From Owenia fusiformis (lineage: Eukaryota; Annelida; Polychaeta; Sabellida; Oweniidae): a stretch of 64,000 bases of DNA. Shown one piece after another: positions 1 through 12,544 of this stretch; the first letter of the stretch is position 1, and the number at the start of each line of letters is the position of its first letter. Below the pieces are notes generated by a model that saw nothing but the letters and a program-made list of their open reading frames with translations, searched no databases and was not told the origin of the DNA. Location of the stretch: positions 1,404,001 to 1,468,000 of the forward strand of contig CAIIXF020000002.1 of the NCBI GenBank assembly GCA_903813345.2, read 5' to 3'. The translations under genes and the position numbers were made by a program.

Positions 1-1282
1 GCTTTTTTGTTTTTTATTACACTGTTGAATCCCACACATTCATAATGAATCAATAATCCAAAGTTTAATTCATTTAAAAGTCAGGGACACCGAAGCTTAT
101 TTGGCAGCTCTTATAGACAATCAATTGGTAGTTGTACGTGTTGCGTGGGTCCTGTCGCTGTAGTTTCCAAGATACAAGAAACTCGTCTCTGCGATCACAA
201 TTCACGGGTGTCTGTCCAAGATTTGTAACGATTGTCCTTCAACAAGTCTCGCTGGTCCAACAACAATCCGACAATTTGTATGACGTGCTCTCTGAAATGA
301 TAAAAGTTGCTAGTCCTACTATTCCATAGTCTAAGAGAGAACATAACCTTCTAATTGTATCAAGGCATTTCGATATTAGACGAGGAAGGATTTGAAATAA
401 GAGATTGTTTTAAAGGTTAAACCCATCCCCTCAAATCTATGTTTGCTGATAATCTTCGGGTTTTTGCTCGGAAATATGTCTCTCATTACAAAAGGTAAAA
501 AACGTTAACATTTTCATTCGAATTTTTACACATTTTATAAGACCCAAAACGTTTATCTAAACATATTTACAATAAATTGGATTATCATTATATTGTTTAA
601 ATTATTGTTTCAATGTAATTACCAGTTGTTATAAGACAGTGTAATTACACAAATCTGCTTATTATTGTCTGTTTAATTTTTCAAATATTGGTCAAGCAGA
701 TTCAACAAAATTGTGTGAATCATTTTAAAAATCATAATTTCAAACATATGAGTTTTTTTTCTATTTGAAAGTTTTATCTATAGAATTTATCCTTATCATT
801 GGTTGTGGGCTCTCGTGTTATTACGCAGAAATAAACAAGTATCAGTGTACTATAGCCACATAACATGATGGGGAGTGGGTGACATTGTTTCTCGTTAAAC
901 TAAGGTTTAGGATAGTTTTTTTTCTTAGGACTGATGTCCTCTAAGATTTGTTCACATTCTCGCTGTTCTCTGTAACAATTTTTGGCATTTTCCATGTGGC
1001 ATTTAGTGCATAGGTTTATTCCTCATTGCACTCGTGATTTATATTAAATAGGAGTGATAAAGCGATGTAATTTGAAACATGCAAGGTAAAAATAAATAAA
1101 ACTTATTGTATGCAATTATTGCACTTCATTTTCAGTTTCACAAAAAATCTAGTATATATCGCCTTTTCATCCCAATACAAAATGATTTGTTCTCGCTTGT
1201 TAAAACTTTAAATTCCTATATAAAGATTTAAAGTTTCGTATATATATTATACGCAAATCTGCGAATGTCCAGAATTTTCAAT
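1..1282. other. 3' flank of SDR1, duplicated at 13.98-17.3 kb
   Basis: No gene seen. Bases about 20-460 match 13999-14405. Bases about 868-1110 match 15700-15890 plus 16505-16530. Bases about 1190-1282 match about 17185-17298. This defines the tandem duplication unit carrying the SDR genes. Short ORFs here are not conserved between the two copies. Confidence 0.7.
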
Positions 1283-4200
1283 TCAGGATAAGTCCAGAGC
1301 CGGTGGATCAACAAAAGTTGTTTTGCCCTTGGTAACTGCCAACGACGCCCCATTCAACGTTTCATCTTCTATCAGCTTAATCATTGCATCAGCTACTTCG
1401 GATGGTCTGCAAAAAGACAAAAGGATGGCTTCATTACTTCATCAACTTAAAACCAAGTCATTATCAGAACGACCTGCAAGAATCAATCAGAAATCAAAGT
1501 AATCACAGGTAACCATTTATATACCGAACTCCCCTAATTTCTTTAAAATAGACTGATCCATTAGACTCGTCTGGAGCCATATTGTATTTATACGGGGAGG
1601 TATACGTAATGCAATAACCCTACTATCACACCAAACTAGTTCTCACTACGTTCTCGAAAACGGGCTTAAAGGGTTCCGATAAGCATCCCGTATAAAAACA
1701 ATATGGCGGCTCCAGGCGAATCAACTGGATCAGTCCATTTTTAAGAAATAAGGGGAGTTCTGTAAAATCCAGTTTACTGAAATTGTCTTTGAGATAAAGT
1801 AATCCGTTTATAATGATTTTGAAAACGTTATCCAAAGAGTGATTGCGTTCAAAGAATACATGTACAACAGCCAATTTAAATCCTTGTATTAGAACTAGTC
1901 CGGAAGAAATATGGGGTATTTTGGGGATCAATCGTTTTCTTCGGATTACAATGTTTTCTAAACTTTTCAGCATGAATATAGGGTTGGGACCTCAAAACCA
2001 CGGAATGCCGGAGCGGCACCCTTGGGCAACTCTCTACAGAGCATTTCTCATACCCCCCTAAGAAAATCTACAGGGGGTACTATAAGACGCCTTTATATCT
2101 CAGACACTAATAATGATATTGACTTGAAATTTTCAGGAAGTATTTTTGGTATGATGTTTGATCTGTATGACAAAGATTAAGAAAAAATATATATCCGTTG
2201 CTTTAGCAACAGTAATAGAACACTATTTCTTTCCTTAAAAATGCATTATTTTGTGTGGTTTCATAATTGTCTTCATATTCTTGATTCTTAAACTATCTGA
2301 AGCACAAAAATATGATTAAAAGTGAAGATAAAATAATTCATCATATCATTTGTGTAATATGTCTAACATTTCAGTTGCTATGGCAACATCACTTGATAAT
2401 CAGGTTCTTACATTTAACTTTCTTTAATGAGTATAAAGGTGGTCCAAAATAACACTTTTGGAACATTATGTACCTTAAAGATGAAACCATGTTTCTTCTG
2501 AAGTAAATAGTCAAATAAAATTCTACAACTTTATCTTACTCCCTTACCAAAGCCCCCAAAGTTTGACAATTTGGGGAAAACAGGCAAAAAACATTCAATT
2601 TTCTAGGTTCAAATTCGTAATGCATTGGGATTCAACATCAATTAGTATCCAAAAAACATCTACTGACTTTGCTTGATATTACAATATGAAGATTTTAATT
2701 ATTTGACACTCGAAAGTATTTATAATTTAGAACACTAGCCCATAAAATGTTAAAATATGGTTGAGGTCAATTTTATCATTTAGCAGCATTCATTAGACAA
2801 AAGATCAATGCATTTAAAACATATTCATAATGTAATTCATTCATTACCATAATCTAGCATATAGGAGACTGCACTTTTTTATATTTAAGTTTTATATCTA
2901 GTACATGAATCATAATGAAGTCTAATGTTATCATACCGTAGAGACGTTGGCATAGTCTAGACATTGGCATAATGTCTAATTATTACAACCATTAGTTTTT
3001 CTCATCTGAGCAATGAGACTATGATGGTTATCATGAATGAGTATAGTTCTATATAATATGTAAGTTTTATCTAGTATATGTATCATAATGACATTTAATG
3101 TTATCATACAGTAGAGAGGTTGGCATAGTTTAGTTATTGGCATAATGCCTAATTATTACAACCTTTGGTTTTTCTCATCTGAGCAATCAAACTTTGATGG
3201 TTATCATGAATGAGTACAATTCTGTATGTATATTTTATATAGATATACAGTACATGTATCATAATGAAATCTAATGTAATCTTACAATAGAGGTTGGCAT
3301 AGTCTAGACATTGGCATAATGTATAAATATTATAAGCATTAATTTTCCTCATCCGAGCAATCAGACTCTGGTTGTTATCTTGCACAAGTACAATTCTATA
3401 TGTAAGTTTAATATTTAGTACATGTATCATAATGACATCTAATGAAGTGTAACCATATAATAGGGAGGTTGGCTTAATCTGGACATTGGTATCGAGTCAA
3501 CGCATATAAGCATATCATCTCATTAGTCAGGTGTTGGTGGTCATCATGCACAGTTGTATCCTGATGTGTTGGGTCAGTCATTTTGGCCGTCAATGTGCAA
3601 ATCATGGCAAAAGTTTCTGTTATATAAAACACTTACAGGTAGTTCTCATCATCTGAACAAATAGTAGAGTCCTTGTAAAGTTATGAGGCGTCAGAGCCAG
3701 GTGTTTGAAAACTAGCTAAAAAGATTAATGTCAATCACTAAAGATGATGTCTTCAAATTTTCAAGACTCCTTACAGGCAGTTACAGCCAGGCTGTTCAGC
3801 TGGGTCATTCTCAACAAGCAAAAAGCTCTTAGTTCTCATCATGTGACTATATACGTAGAATCCTTATAAAACCATGAAGCATCAAAGCCAGGTGTTGGAA
3901 AGTAGCTAGCTAGTGTGAGTGAGTGTGCTCGTGTAAGGTGGCATCTTTGAATGAGTGAGTGTGCTCGTATATGGTGGCATCTTTGGCTGAGTGAGTGTGC
4001 TTGTGTAAGGTGGCATCTCTAGATGAGTGAGTGTGCTCGTGTGAGGTGGCATCTTTGGGTGAGTGAGTGTGCTTGTGTAAGGTGGCATCTTTGGGTGAGT
4101 GAGTGTGCTCGTATGAGGTGGCATCTTTGAATGACTGAGTATGCTCGTGTAAGGTGGCATCTTTAGGTGAGTGAGTGTGCTTGTATGAGGTGGCATCTTT

Positions 4201-7200
4201 GGGTGAGTGAGTGTGCTTGTGTAAGGTGGCATCTTTTGGTGAATGAGTGTGCTCGTGTAAGGTGGCATCTTTGGATGAGTGAGTGTGCTTGTGTAAGGTG
4301 GCATCTTTGGGTGAGTGAGTGTGCTCATGTAAGGTGGCATCTTTGGGTGAGTGAGTGTGCTCGTGTGAGGTGGCATCTTTGGGTGAGTGAGTGTGCTCAT
4401 GTAAGGTGGCATCTTTGGGTGAGTGAGTGTGCTTGTGTGAGGTGGCATCTTTGGTATATTGCATGTTGAGTAAGTGGTTTCTGGAGTTAGTGGCAAGTTG
4501 ACGATCTAACCACGAATGTTGAGAACCAAATGTTGGCGGCAACTGTTCACACGTCACACTTGCAGCTGTGAGCAATGGCAAACCTGGTCAGACTTAATGC
4601 ATATTGCTGCTTGGTTGACCAATGGAAAGTCATCTTTAGTTGTTTTCAATAATAAACATTTTAGCTAGTTTTCAAAACCCTGGCTCTAAATTGTAAATGA
4701 TTCTGCTGAATGGGTTGTAAAGGATTCCAATGTCTGGATTGTATGCAAACCTTGCTAGTCTCCACTGTATGATTGCATTGGATTTCAGACTTGTACTAAA
4801 TACAAGATTAACATATAAAATATAGTGTCCTATAAACTTAACATTTGAAGATGTTTTAATGCCTTGGTTTGTATATATTTCTAACTTTAAATGCTGCGAA
4901 ATGGTAAAATTGACCACACCCTCTTTTCAACATTTTTTATGGGATAGGATTCTAAAATGTTTCAAATAAAATACTTCCCATCATCTAATAATTACAATCT
5001 TCATATTGTTATATCAAACAAAGTCAGTAGATGTTCCTTGAATACTAATAAGTGTTGCATCCCAATGCATTTTTAATTTGAACCTAGAAAATAAAGTTTT
5101 TTTGCCAGTTTTCACCAATCATCACATTTTTGGGGCTGTGGGGAGGGGTTCTACAACTCAAAGTTATACATTTTTAACAAATTCAAGTGACTATTTACTT
5201 CTAAAAGAGCTTCTTTACCTAGAGAACATACCTTTAGAAAAAGTGTTATTTTGGACCACCTTTATACTCATTAAAGAAAGTGAAACGTAAGAACCTGATT
5301 GTCAAGTGATGTTGCCATAGCAACTGAATTGTTAGACATATTACAGAAATGATATGGTGAATTATTTTATCTTCACCTCTAATCATGCTATGTGCTTCAG
5401 ATAGTTTACGATAGTTTAAGAATCAAGAATATGAAGAAAATGCTGAAAACCCACAAAATAATACATTTCTAAGGTAACTAATAGTGATCTATTACTGTTG
5501 CTATAGTAATGGATTAGGATTTTTTCTTGATTTTCACCATACAGATTAAGCATCATACTTAAACTAATTCCTGAAAATTTCAAGTCTATATCTTTATTAG
5601 TGTCTGATATATAAAGGTGTCTTATAGTACCCCCAGTAGATTTTCTTAGGGGGGTATAAGAAATGGTTTGTAGAGAGTTCCCCAAGGGTGCCGCTCCGGC
5701 ATTCCGTGGTTTTGAGGTCCCAACCCTATATTCATGCTGAAAAGTTAAAAAAACATTGTAATCCGAAGAAAACGATTAGCTTTGAACTTTCTGCCAGAAT
5801 AAACTGCTTTGTTTCATTTGTAGGATATTTCATATGCCAAGCTGTGTGCTATTACGTTATGGGGAAATTTAGATGCCAATTTTTCCTTATTATACACAAA
5901 TAGAAGATCCTGAACCTTCACCCATAAATGTGGAATTGATTTGTCAAAATAAAAATCACCCTTTTATAAATGTGTGACGATCTATAAATACTTATGCTAT
6001 ATAACAGTTAGAGGTGTTGACACAACGATCTCGAACCTGTGAACCCTTGAGTATTCAAAACGTCAAAACGTTGCAGAATCCGTTTTAAACTGTGTGCGAA
6101 TGGAATGAACGTAGCTACAACGTTCTACGGTCTGTCATGGACTTTCCCGGACGGGGTATGTGATTTAGAATTATGAATCGATTTAAAATTCGATGGCGAC
6201 CATACCGTTCTGTAATCAGGTCATGATCACCTTCTAGACTAAAGGACGCGTTATACGACGTTGCACACCGACGTGGTGCGACCTGAACGAACTGTGAATG
6301 AGATGGACGTATTGAAGACTATGAACGAAGTAGCTAATTATTTTAGACATATTTCCCGACCACAGCCAGATTGAGTCCGTTTTACGACGTTTTCGTAGGA
6401 CTTGCAAGAACGGGTAAGAACTAGTTTGGTGTTATAGGGGGGTTAAAAAGACAGATTTTCTAATTTGCAGTTTTGGTGCTTGTGTTTCAGAGCATGTCTG
6501 CACGGAAAATGAGATATCTTTTAATATCCAAGTTGTTAGTGTTATCAAGCATACCGATCTTTTTCCACATCACCCCTCCATCTACAAAAAAAAATCATGA
6601 CAATTCCTTAATTATTAAATTATTCCAAAATTAGTTGGTGGTGTTTTTGTGTAACCCAGTATCATAATAGAATTATAAACAATAATATATGAAGAAACTT
6701 ACTGTATGATCTTTTCAAAATGAATTGATGTCATTGCTCGTTCGAAATCAAGAGGATCGAGTGCTTCTCGGAAGTGGTTTATGCTTGCCATGTTGGTATC
6801 AACAAGACCTGGACAAACACAATTGAAGCGTACATCCCAATCGTTTATCCTTGGACTCAACTGAAGTAGAAAACACACTGTGAAATGATGAGTATTTTTA
6901 CATCAATCTTTTTAAAAATTGATAAGTACAGATCCGAGGTGTTTGTAATTCGAAATTTGAAATACATGTCATTTCAAACAAAAATGGCATTTTGTTTCAT
7001 TTTGTATTCAAATTACCAATTTTGCTAGATGGTGGCTTGCTATGATCATGCTTCATCATTTTAAGGGAGCGTGTGAATATCGACTGTTTCTACTTACCGC
7101 CATACTACGAACAAAGCCAACAAGTCCATGTTTTGCCGCAGCATATATAGGACAGACTGCTATGGGTATAAGACCTGAAATAATTGAATCAAGGTAGATC

Positions 7201-10200
7201 CTTATGTTGAGGAATGTTATTAATTTTTATGATTGTCATACCTGGTAATCAGAAAAAAGAATGGAGTTAGATTTATCGATTCCATGCTAGAAAATATTTA
7301 TCGATTCCATGCTAGAAAATTCAACAAATCAGCAAGATTCATTTTTTCACGAAAACTAGAGGCTGACGTTAATACCAGTTCGGTACTGAATCGAGCATTT
7401 ACTGATATGAAAATAACAAACCGGTTAACCGACGTTGACCCCAAGTAAATAAATTTAAAAAATGCATTTTTTATTTCACTCATTCAATTCACATTTTCAT
7501 TGGTTGTCATGCTTTTATTCACGATCTACTCTATAAGTATTTACATGTCCATATTTGGTGGTTTAGGAAGTGCAGGTTAAGGTTAAGGTTCAGGTTCAGG
7601 CTTGATTAGGGTTGTAGATGATTTTGATGTGCTTTTTCTTCAAAGTCACATTCAAAAACCGAGAGAATAAGTACACCTAATTACCGGGAGTTTGGAGGAG
7701 GGTGTAGAACCATCTCCATATATCACATCGCATGTCGTCTGCTTACGATACGTTTGAAAAATGATTTGAAATTTGTTTACTTTTAATTTAAAAACAAAGA
7801 TACATCTTGATACAAAAGATAAATAAATAAATAAATTTACTTGCATTTTTAAGGTTGTGCACGGTATGGTATATAAATATGTTAGGTCTTCTAGGATTTT
7901 TCTGAACCGATATGCTTTTAAATATGAGATCTATTTAAAAAGGGACAAGGCCACAAACGTGTACAAGTCAGCAAACAATGGTCTAAAACGATTCAGTAAT
8001 AAATACTTGTAAGTGATTTGTAAGTGATGTTATCATAACTAAATCAATGATAGTGCTGACTTGATAAATAAGTTTCCAAACATAATATATAGAAAATAAT
8101 CGAAAATAATTAAAATGGGACGGAGGGGGAGTGATTAGAAAGGGGGGGGGGGGTGGAGACTTAACTTGAAAGAAAACATATCGTTTTAATATAAACTACT
8201 GCATTTATGCCCAGAAAGTACTCATGGTGAAAGATATGACTGTCTTAAATCACTTGCCATACCGCACATGGACCTTTAGAGTTATAGGACTTAAAGTTAA
8301 GTACCATTTCTTATCATGTCTTATATACATATTGCTCCCCCTCCACCCCCCCCTCCTCCTCCTCTCTGTCCCATTTCTATAAGTTTCGATCTTTTTTGTT
8401 TAACTTTTTGAAACTTATTTTATAAAATCACCAATGGCATTAACTTAGTCATAAATGGATATCCTATATATCCCTATGGTTGCTGTTTTAGTCTTGAATT
8501 TAAATAATTTGACCTAAAGCATTTTTGTGTGGTCTCGCCTTAGCCTTGACAATATTACCACGCGTGTTCTAACGTATAAATTCACAGTAAAATCACTAAA
8601 ACGACATATACTGTGATTCAAAACCTCAGGTTTTCAGTCAAACTGAACAAATGTTATACAAAGTGACCGCATGAACACATTTTAACCATTTTGATAAGCC
8701 TGTGATGCTTGAAAGTATACTTTGGCAATTTCAAATCAATAAGGAAATGCCTTCATTTGTGAAACCATTGGATATTGAACAAATATTTCACTCTATTGAG
8801 GTGAATACCTGTACATCTTTTACAAGTGATATTCACCTTGTGAAAGTGCTACAGGTATTCACCGAAAATAAAGTGAAATATTTGTTTTATTATATCACTG
8901 TCTAGCTAAACATCCCTAATATTATTAAGTCATTAAGTCTTCAAATATTTTAACGAATCTAATCGGTTCGTCTGCCATTTTGACTTACACTGAACTAAAT
9001 TATTTACACTGAACGAAAACAAATTCTTTGAAACTTCCCGGGAGCATGGGATATTGAACAAATATTTCACTCTATTGAGGTGGCTACCTGTACATCTTTC
9101 ACAAGTGATATTCCACGAAGCCTGAAGGGCAAGTGGAATATCACCTTGTGAAAGTGCTACAGGTATTCACCGAAAATAGAGTGAAATATTTGTTTTATTA
9201 TATCACTGTCTATAGCTAAACATCCCTAATATTATTAAGTCATTAAGTCTTCAGATATTTTTACGAATCTACTCGGTTCGTCTGCCATTTTGACTTACAC
9301 TGAACTAAATTATTTACACTGAACGAAAACAAATTCTTTGAAAATTCCCGGGAGCGTGGGATATCGCTATTCAAGACACTATAACTTTTTTATTTTCCAA
9401 CCCATATACCCCAAATTTTGCAGTTATATATTGCCAGGGGTTCTAAGTAATAATATAATGTAACAAGCCCTTCAATTTGAATTATATTATAAAAGAGGAG
9501 GAGTTCAATTAGTCCGCCACCCTCTTTGATGATAGCTTTTAGTATTAGTTGCCTTGCTGATATAGCAGTATCGGTGATATATTAGCTAAGTTTCTTTCAA
9601 CCTGTCTTAATGACCAGCTTTAGTTAGCTATTTTCTAGATTGGGTGCCTTCATACAATCTCCTGGAGACCTTCCCATACCCTATACCAACTGGGTATTGC
9701 ATCAGGACTATTAGCTTGGTGGTCATCAGGCCGTATCAGTTCAGGAACATTTTGCAAATTATGTTTCTTTCTCATTGCACACCACATGTTTAAGTGAGAC
9801 GCTGGTGACAAATTGTATTCAAGTAAAACTGTACAGTACATAACCCATGGCGTAGATAGCATTCTCAAGTTTCAGTTGGTATGCAAATTATAATTTTGTA
9901 TCAAAGATTAAAAAAGCATTTTGAAGAAGAAGTGGCGTTTTTTAGCCCACCCTGTATATATTTAGTATTCATTGGACACATATCAATGTTTTATGGACTT
10001 GATTTTAATTGGCATCAACTCCGGACCATCATAACTTTTCCCATCTACACCAGTATCTCAATTTTCACGCCAAAATGTGTCATTTATTTAGTGCTTCAAA
10101 AAAACCTTGCAAATATCACTCCTAAAAGACATTAGGGTTAACCTAGTCGGATTACTTCTTACCGCCTAATGAAGAGGTAAACATAACGACACCTCCTTTT

Positions 10201-12544
10201 CCTCCATTGTTGCGACCCATGAACTCGAGAGCAATCATCGTACATTGTATCTGGGCCTCCTAAACAAAAAATGAGATATATTGTGCAATTTCAACAATAG
10301 TTCCACCTTTCCCCCATTGTTACGACCCATGAACTCGAGAGCAATCATCGAACATTGTATCTGGGCCTCCTAAACAAAACATGAGATATATTGTGCAATT
10401 TCAACAATAGTTCCACCTTTCCCCCATTGTTACGACCCATGAACTCGAGAGCAATCATCGTACATTGTATCTGGGCCTCCTAAACAAAAATGAGATATAT
10501 TGTGCAATTTCAATATTGAATTCTACAAATGAAAAAATGTGTTTTCCCATTGAAGAGGTAAATACCACAACACCTCATTGCTCAAGAACACATTCATATA
10601 TTAATTTAATGTTTTATTTAAGATTCGGCAACAAGCTAGTGCAACATCATTAGAAGTTTCAGATACAAAAGTATAAAATGTTTAAGCTCACTATTGTAAA
10701 ATAACTAACCAGATTAATCGTTATAGTGCCAGATATATTATTTTCATCAAGTATTCCTGCGTTGTTTATGATGATGGTGACGTCACCATATGTATCTTTC
10801 GTAACTTTTAGTATATCTACAAGATAGAAAAAGATGTTCAAAGGAGGGGTATCGATATGGAGAAATGAATTCAACAATGTTTTTCTCTTAAACCAATCAT
10901 TGAAAAAGTTCTGTAAAAAACACGGTATTTTATGTAATGTTGACAACAATTTAATGCGAAAATTGTTTAGAAATATTTTATATAACTGTTTTTGTTAACA
11001 TTTTTTGTTTTTTCAGTGCAATTGTTTTCGCATGCTCCTTTCTATCAATTCTTGAGAATGAAATAAAATGTCTTTCCGAACCTTGCTGGAACAAAATAGC
11101 ATATACTACATGTGTTTAGACCTCTCAATATTATAGTTACTACTATACAAAGGAATTTGGGTTGACTTAAAAAAAAAGGATTCAAAATATTAAAACAAAA
11201 TCCCCCAAAATATATAAAAATCAAGATAAACCTTTTATTTCATTTACAATATACTTTTTTTAAATCAACCAAAGTTTCCTTTGTGCAATTACAATATTGA
11301 GAGACCTAAACATGTTGTGTTTATGTTGTTTTGTTCCAATGAGGTCCGGAAAGATGTTTCATTTCACTCTGGAAACACGATACCAAGAACAAAACAAGTG
11401 TTTGATGTGTTTTCTAAAACAATAAAGATGAAAGTATATATATATATTTTTCAAATTATTTTGTCTTCATTCAAAAGATGACCATTAAATTGACGATGTT
11501 TAAAATTTTTACAATTTTTATGACTGGTTTAAGAGAAACGTGTATTCAAAAAGTTCTCCATATCGATACCACTCCTTTAGTATCTAACTTGACTTTATTT
11601 TCAATTAAAATAAGGATCACTAACAGAAACATTATGCAATATATTCCTTTGTCTACCATTTTGTATTATTTTCTGAAATGACGTTAACATCTTCATTAAA
11701 AGATTCATCCCAAATTAAGTTAATGATATGCTATCAACGGTTTGCATTATTAACTGAATTGTTTGTCGGTCATTCTAACATGCACTAATATTAGATACAA
11801 GTAGATACAATGACTGATAACTAACCTCTTATCTCTTTTTCTTTTCTAATATCACATTTTTGAAATATCACTTTTCCCCCATACATTTGCTCCAATTCTC
11901 GAACTGTCTCTGGTCCTTGCTCATCGTCCACATCAACGAAACATACCTGGCATGAGTTATTATCGAGGTATTACAATTATTAATATGGTACTGAAATATG
12001 TACATACCTCTAGATCAAATTGACCTCGATTTGACCTTTGATGACCTTCTTTAAAAAGAGCTTTTGTGGAATTTTTTGAAACCTTTGTTAAATAAGGTTT
12101 ATTATTGCAAAATGATTGAAATAATATAAGACAATTAATATGAAATCGCCTAGTAATCCCTCTGCGACTATTTGTTATCGAAATGTTGCAGACATTTGGG
12201 TAAAGTGAAACATAGTACGACAATATGATGTGTGAAATACACACACCTCAAAACACGTAGTCCAATTCACGTTTCTATATAATCTAGTCCTGCATATACA
12301 TGTACACGTAATAGTTGCATTGATAAACGATCCAACAGAGAGGCAAATCAGTTAAATTAAAAAAGCACATGTCACGTGCAAATCAAGTGGGTACTTTGTC
12401 GAACTTGTAACTGTTTCAACCGCAGGAACCTCTAAAGTAAAATGAACTTACTTTGGCTCCAAGTTTAAGTAGAGACGTGACAATCGCTTTACCAATACCC
12501 CGAGCTCCTCCAGTTACCACTGCAACTCTTCCCTCAATTTTCAT
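1283..12544 (-). CDS. HPGD-like: 15-PGDH-like short-chain dehydrogenase, copy 1 (complete, 7 exons)
   Basis: Exons in transcript order: 12452-12544, 11826-11946, 10710-10816, 10163-10259, 7098-7174, 6703-6860, 1283-1406. All junctions are GT/AG and phases agree; the sum is 777 nt (258 codons plus TGA). The product is an NAD(P)-dependent classical SDR closest in layout to animal 15-hydroxyprostaglandin dehydrogenase, a cytosolic enzyme oxidising the 15-OH of prostaglandins; the true substrate here is inferred only. Seen: dinucleotide motif TGGARGIG (residues 11-18), acidic D36 at the end of beta-2 as in NAD-using enzymes, NNAG (89-92), and an N106/S137/Y150/K154 catalytic set (YAAAK). A PG segment after beta-6 (CVCPGLVDT) is also present. 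Length is close to the 266 aa of human HPGD. The start is the only Met before the Rossmann fold. The last intron is 5.3 kb and carries fold-back elements. Confidence 0.93.
1524..1762. mobile_element. Small fold-back MITE in the last intron of SDR1
   Basis: Terminal inverted repeats of about 75 bp (1524-1602 against 1687-1762; ends CCGAACTCCCC and GGGGAGTTCTG) around about 85 bp. The element is flanked by TA on both sides, as Tc1/mariner-type insertions would be. No coding capacity. Confidence 0.75.
2940..3490. repeat. ~174-bp tandem repeat, about three copies
   Basis: The phrase GGTTGGCATAGTCTAGACATTGG recurs near 2946, 3118, 3293 and 3468 within a unit of about 174 bp that also contains CTCATCTGAGCAAT and CATGAATGAGTA. 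Copies are diverged from one another. It sits in the core of the 3.85 kb inverted-repeat element. Confidence 0.8.
3913..4454. repeat. 36-bp minisatellite, about 15 copies
   Basis: Head-to-tail copies of a unit reading GTGAGTGAGTGTGCTCGTGT followed by AAGGTGGCATCTTTGG, with point differences. The period is a multiple of three and has few stops, so open frames appear on both strands (for example 3906-4496 minus). I regard these as by-products of the repeat. Confidence 0.92.
8067..8420. mobile_element. Fold-back element with G-run/C-run arms in intron 4 of SDR1
   Basis: The sequence at 8067-8160 is the inverted, diverged counterpart of 8330-8420 (AATAAGTTTC...AATGGGAC / GTCCCATTT...GAAACTTATT). 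Each arm has a homopolymer stretch, G(12) at about 8142 and C-rich at about 8339. No coding capacity is visible. Confidence 0.6.
8770..9358. repeat. Two tandem copies of a hairpin-containing unit
   Basis: Unit 1 is 8770-9048 and unit 2 is 9049-9358, nearly identical over their shared length. Each starts with an imperfect palindrome built on AACAAATATTTCACTCTATT, with arms meeting at ACCTGTACATCTTT / GTGCTACAGGTATTC. Unit 2 keeps about 28 extra bases at the tip (ATTCCACGAAGCC...TGGAATAT) that unit 1 has lost. A direct tail follows (CTAAACATCCCTAATATTATT). The outcome looks like tandem copying of a fold-back element. Confidence 0.8.
9650..9962 (-). pseudogene. Remnant of a DDE transposase C-terminus
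   Basis: Minus-strand reading 9868 to 9650 ends in VPELIRPDDHQANSPD and WYRVWEGLQEIV. This is a worn form of the SPDLNP..D(Y/F)..WG..Q block that holds the third catalytic Asp in Tc1/mariner-like transposases. Only about 70 codons are open. Just to the right, CACCCTGTATATA (about 9949-9961) resembles an element end of the CAGGGTG type. It is a decayed element in intron 4 of SDR1; superfamily assignment is from memory of motifs only. Confidence 0.5.
10303..10480 (-). repeat. Tandem partial copies of SDR1 exon 4 inside intron 3
   Basis: Two extra copies of the first two-thirds of exon 4, with its acceptor (TTTAG then GAGGCCCAG). They lie 110 and 220 bp upstream, in transcript sense, of the real exon (10163-10259), ending at 10369 and 10479. 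Each retains the acceptor and the codons for EAQIQC...FMGRNNGG, then runs into intron sequence without the exon's own 3' part. A further scrap of the exon's 3' part lies near 10543-10585. The real exon is the only one with the donor CG|GTAAG. Confidence 0.85.
10840..11578. mobile_element. 739-bp full-length fold-back MITE, family F1, copy 1
   Basis: The element is a near-complete palindrome. Ends are AAAGGAGGGGTATCGATATGG and its complement CCATATCGATACC...CTCCTTT. The arms continue through the inner blocks GACCTCTCAATATTATAG / CAATATTGAGAGACC. The corresponding intron of SDR2 (34324-34610) lacks it, so insertion into SDR1 followed the gene duplication. A second copy is at 50511-51196. Confidence 0.85.

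Larger units (their letters stand above)
1930..5777. mobile_element. 3.85 kb non-autonomous element with ~0.8 kb inverted repeats
   Basis: The left arm (1930 to about 2720) is the diverged reverse complement of the right arm (about 4965 to 5777). The outermost bases are AATCGTTTTCTTCGG and its complement. A convincing target duplication is not visible. The centre has no transposase-like ORF and holds two tandem-repeat blocks: about 174-bp units at 2940-3490 and 36-bp units at 3913-4454. It lies in the last intron of SDR1. Confidence 0.8.

Noticed and set aside
1626-2061. Open frames of 72-115 codons near 1.6-2.1 kb
   Set aside because: They run across the ends of two fold-back elements on opposite strands and have no recognisable content.
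3906-4581. Histidine/threonine-rich repeat proteins of 196-223 aa
   Set aside because: They are frame readings of the 36-bp minisatellite inside a transposable element, open in overlapping frames and on the opposite strand too.
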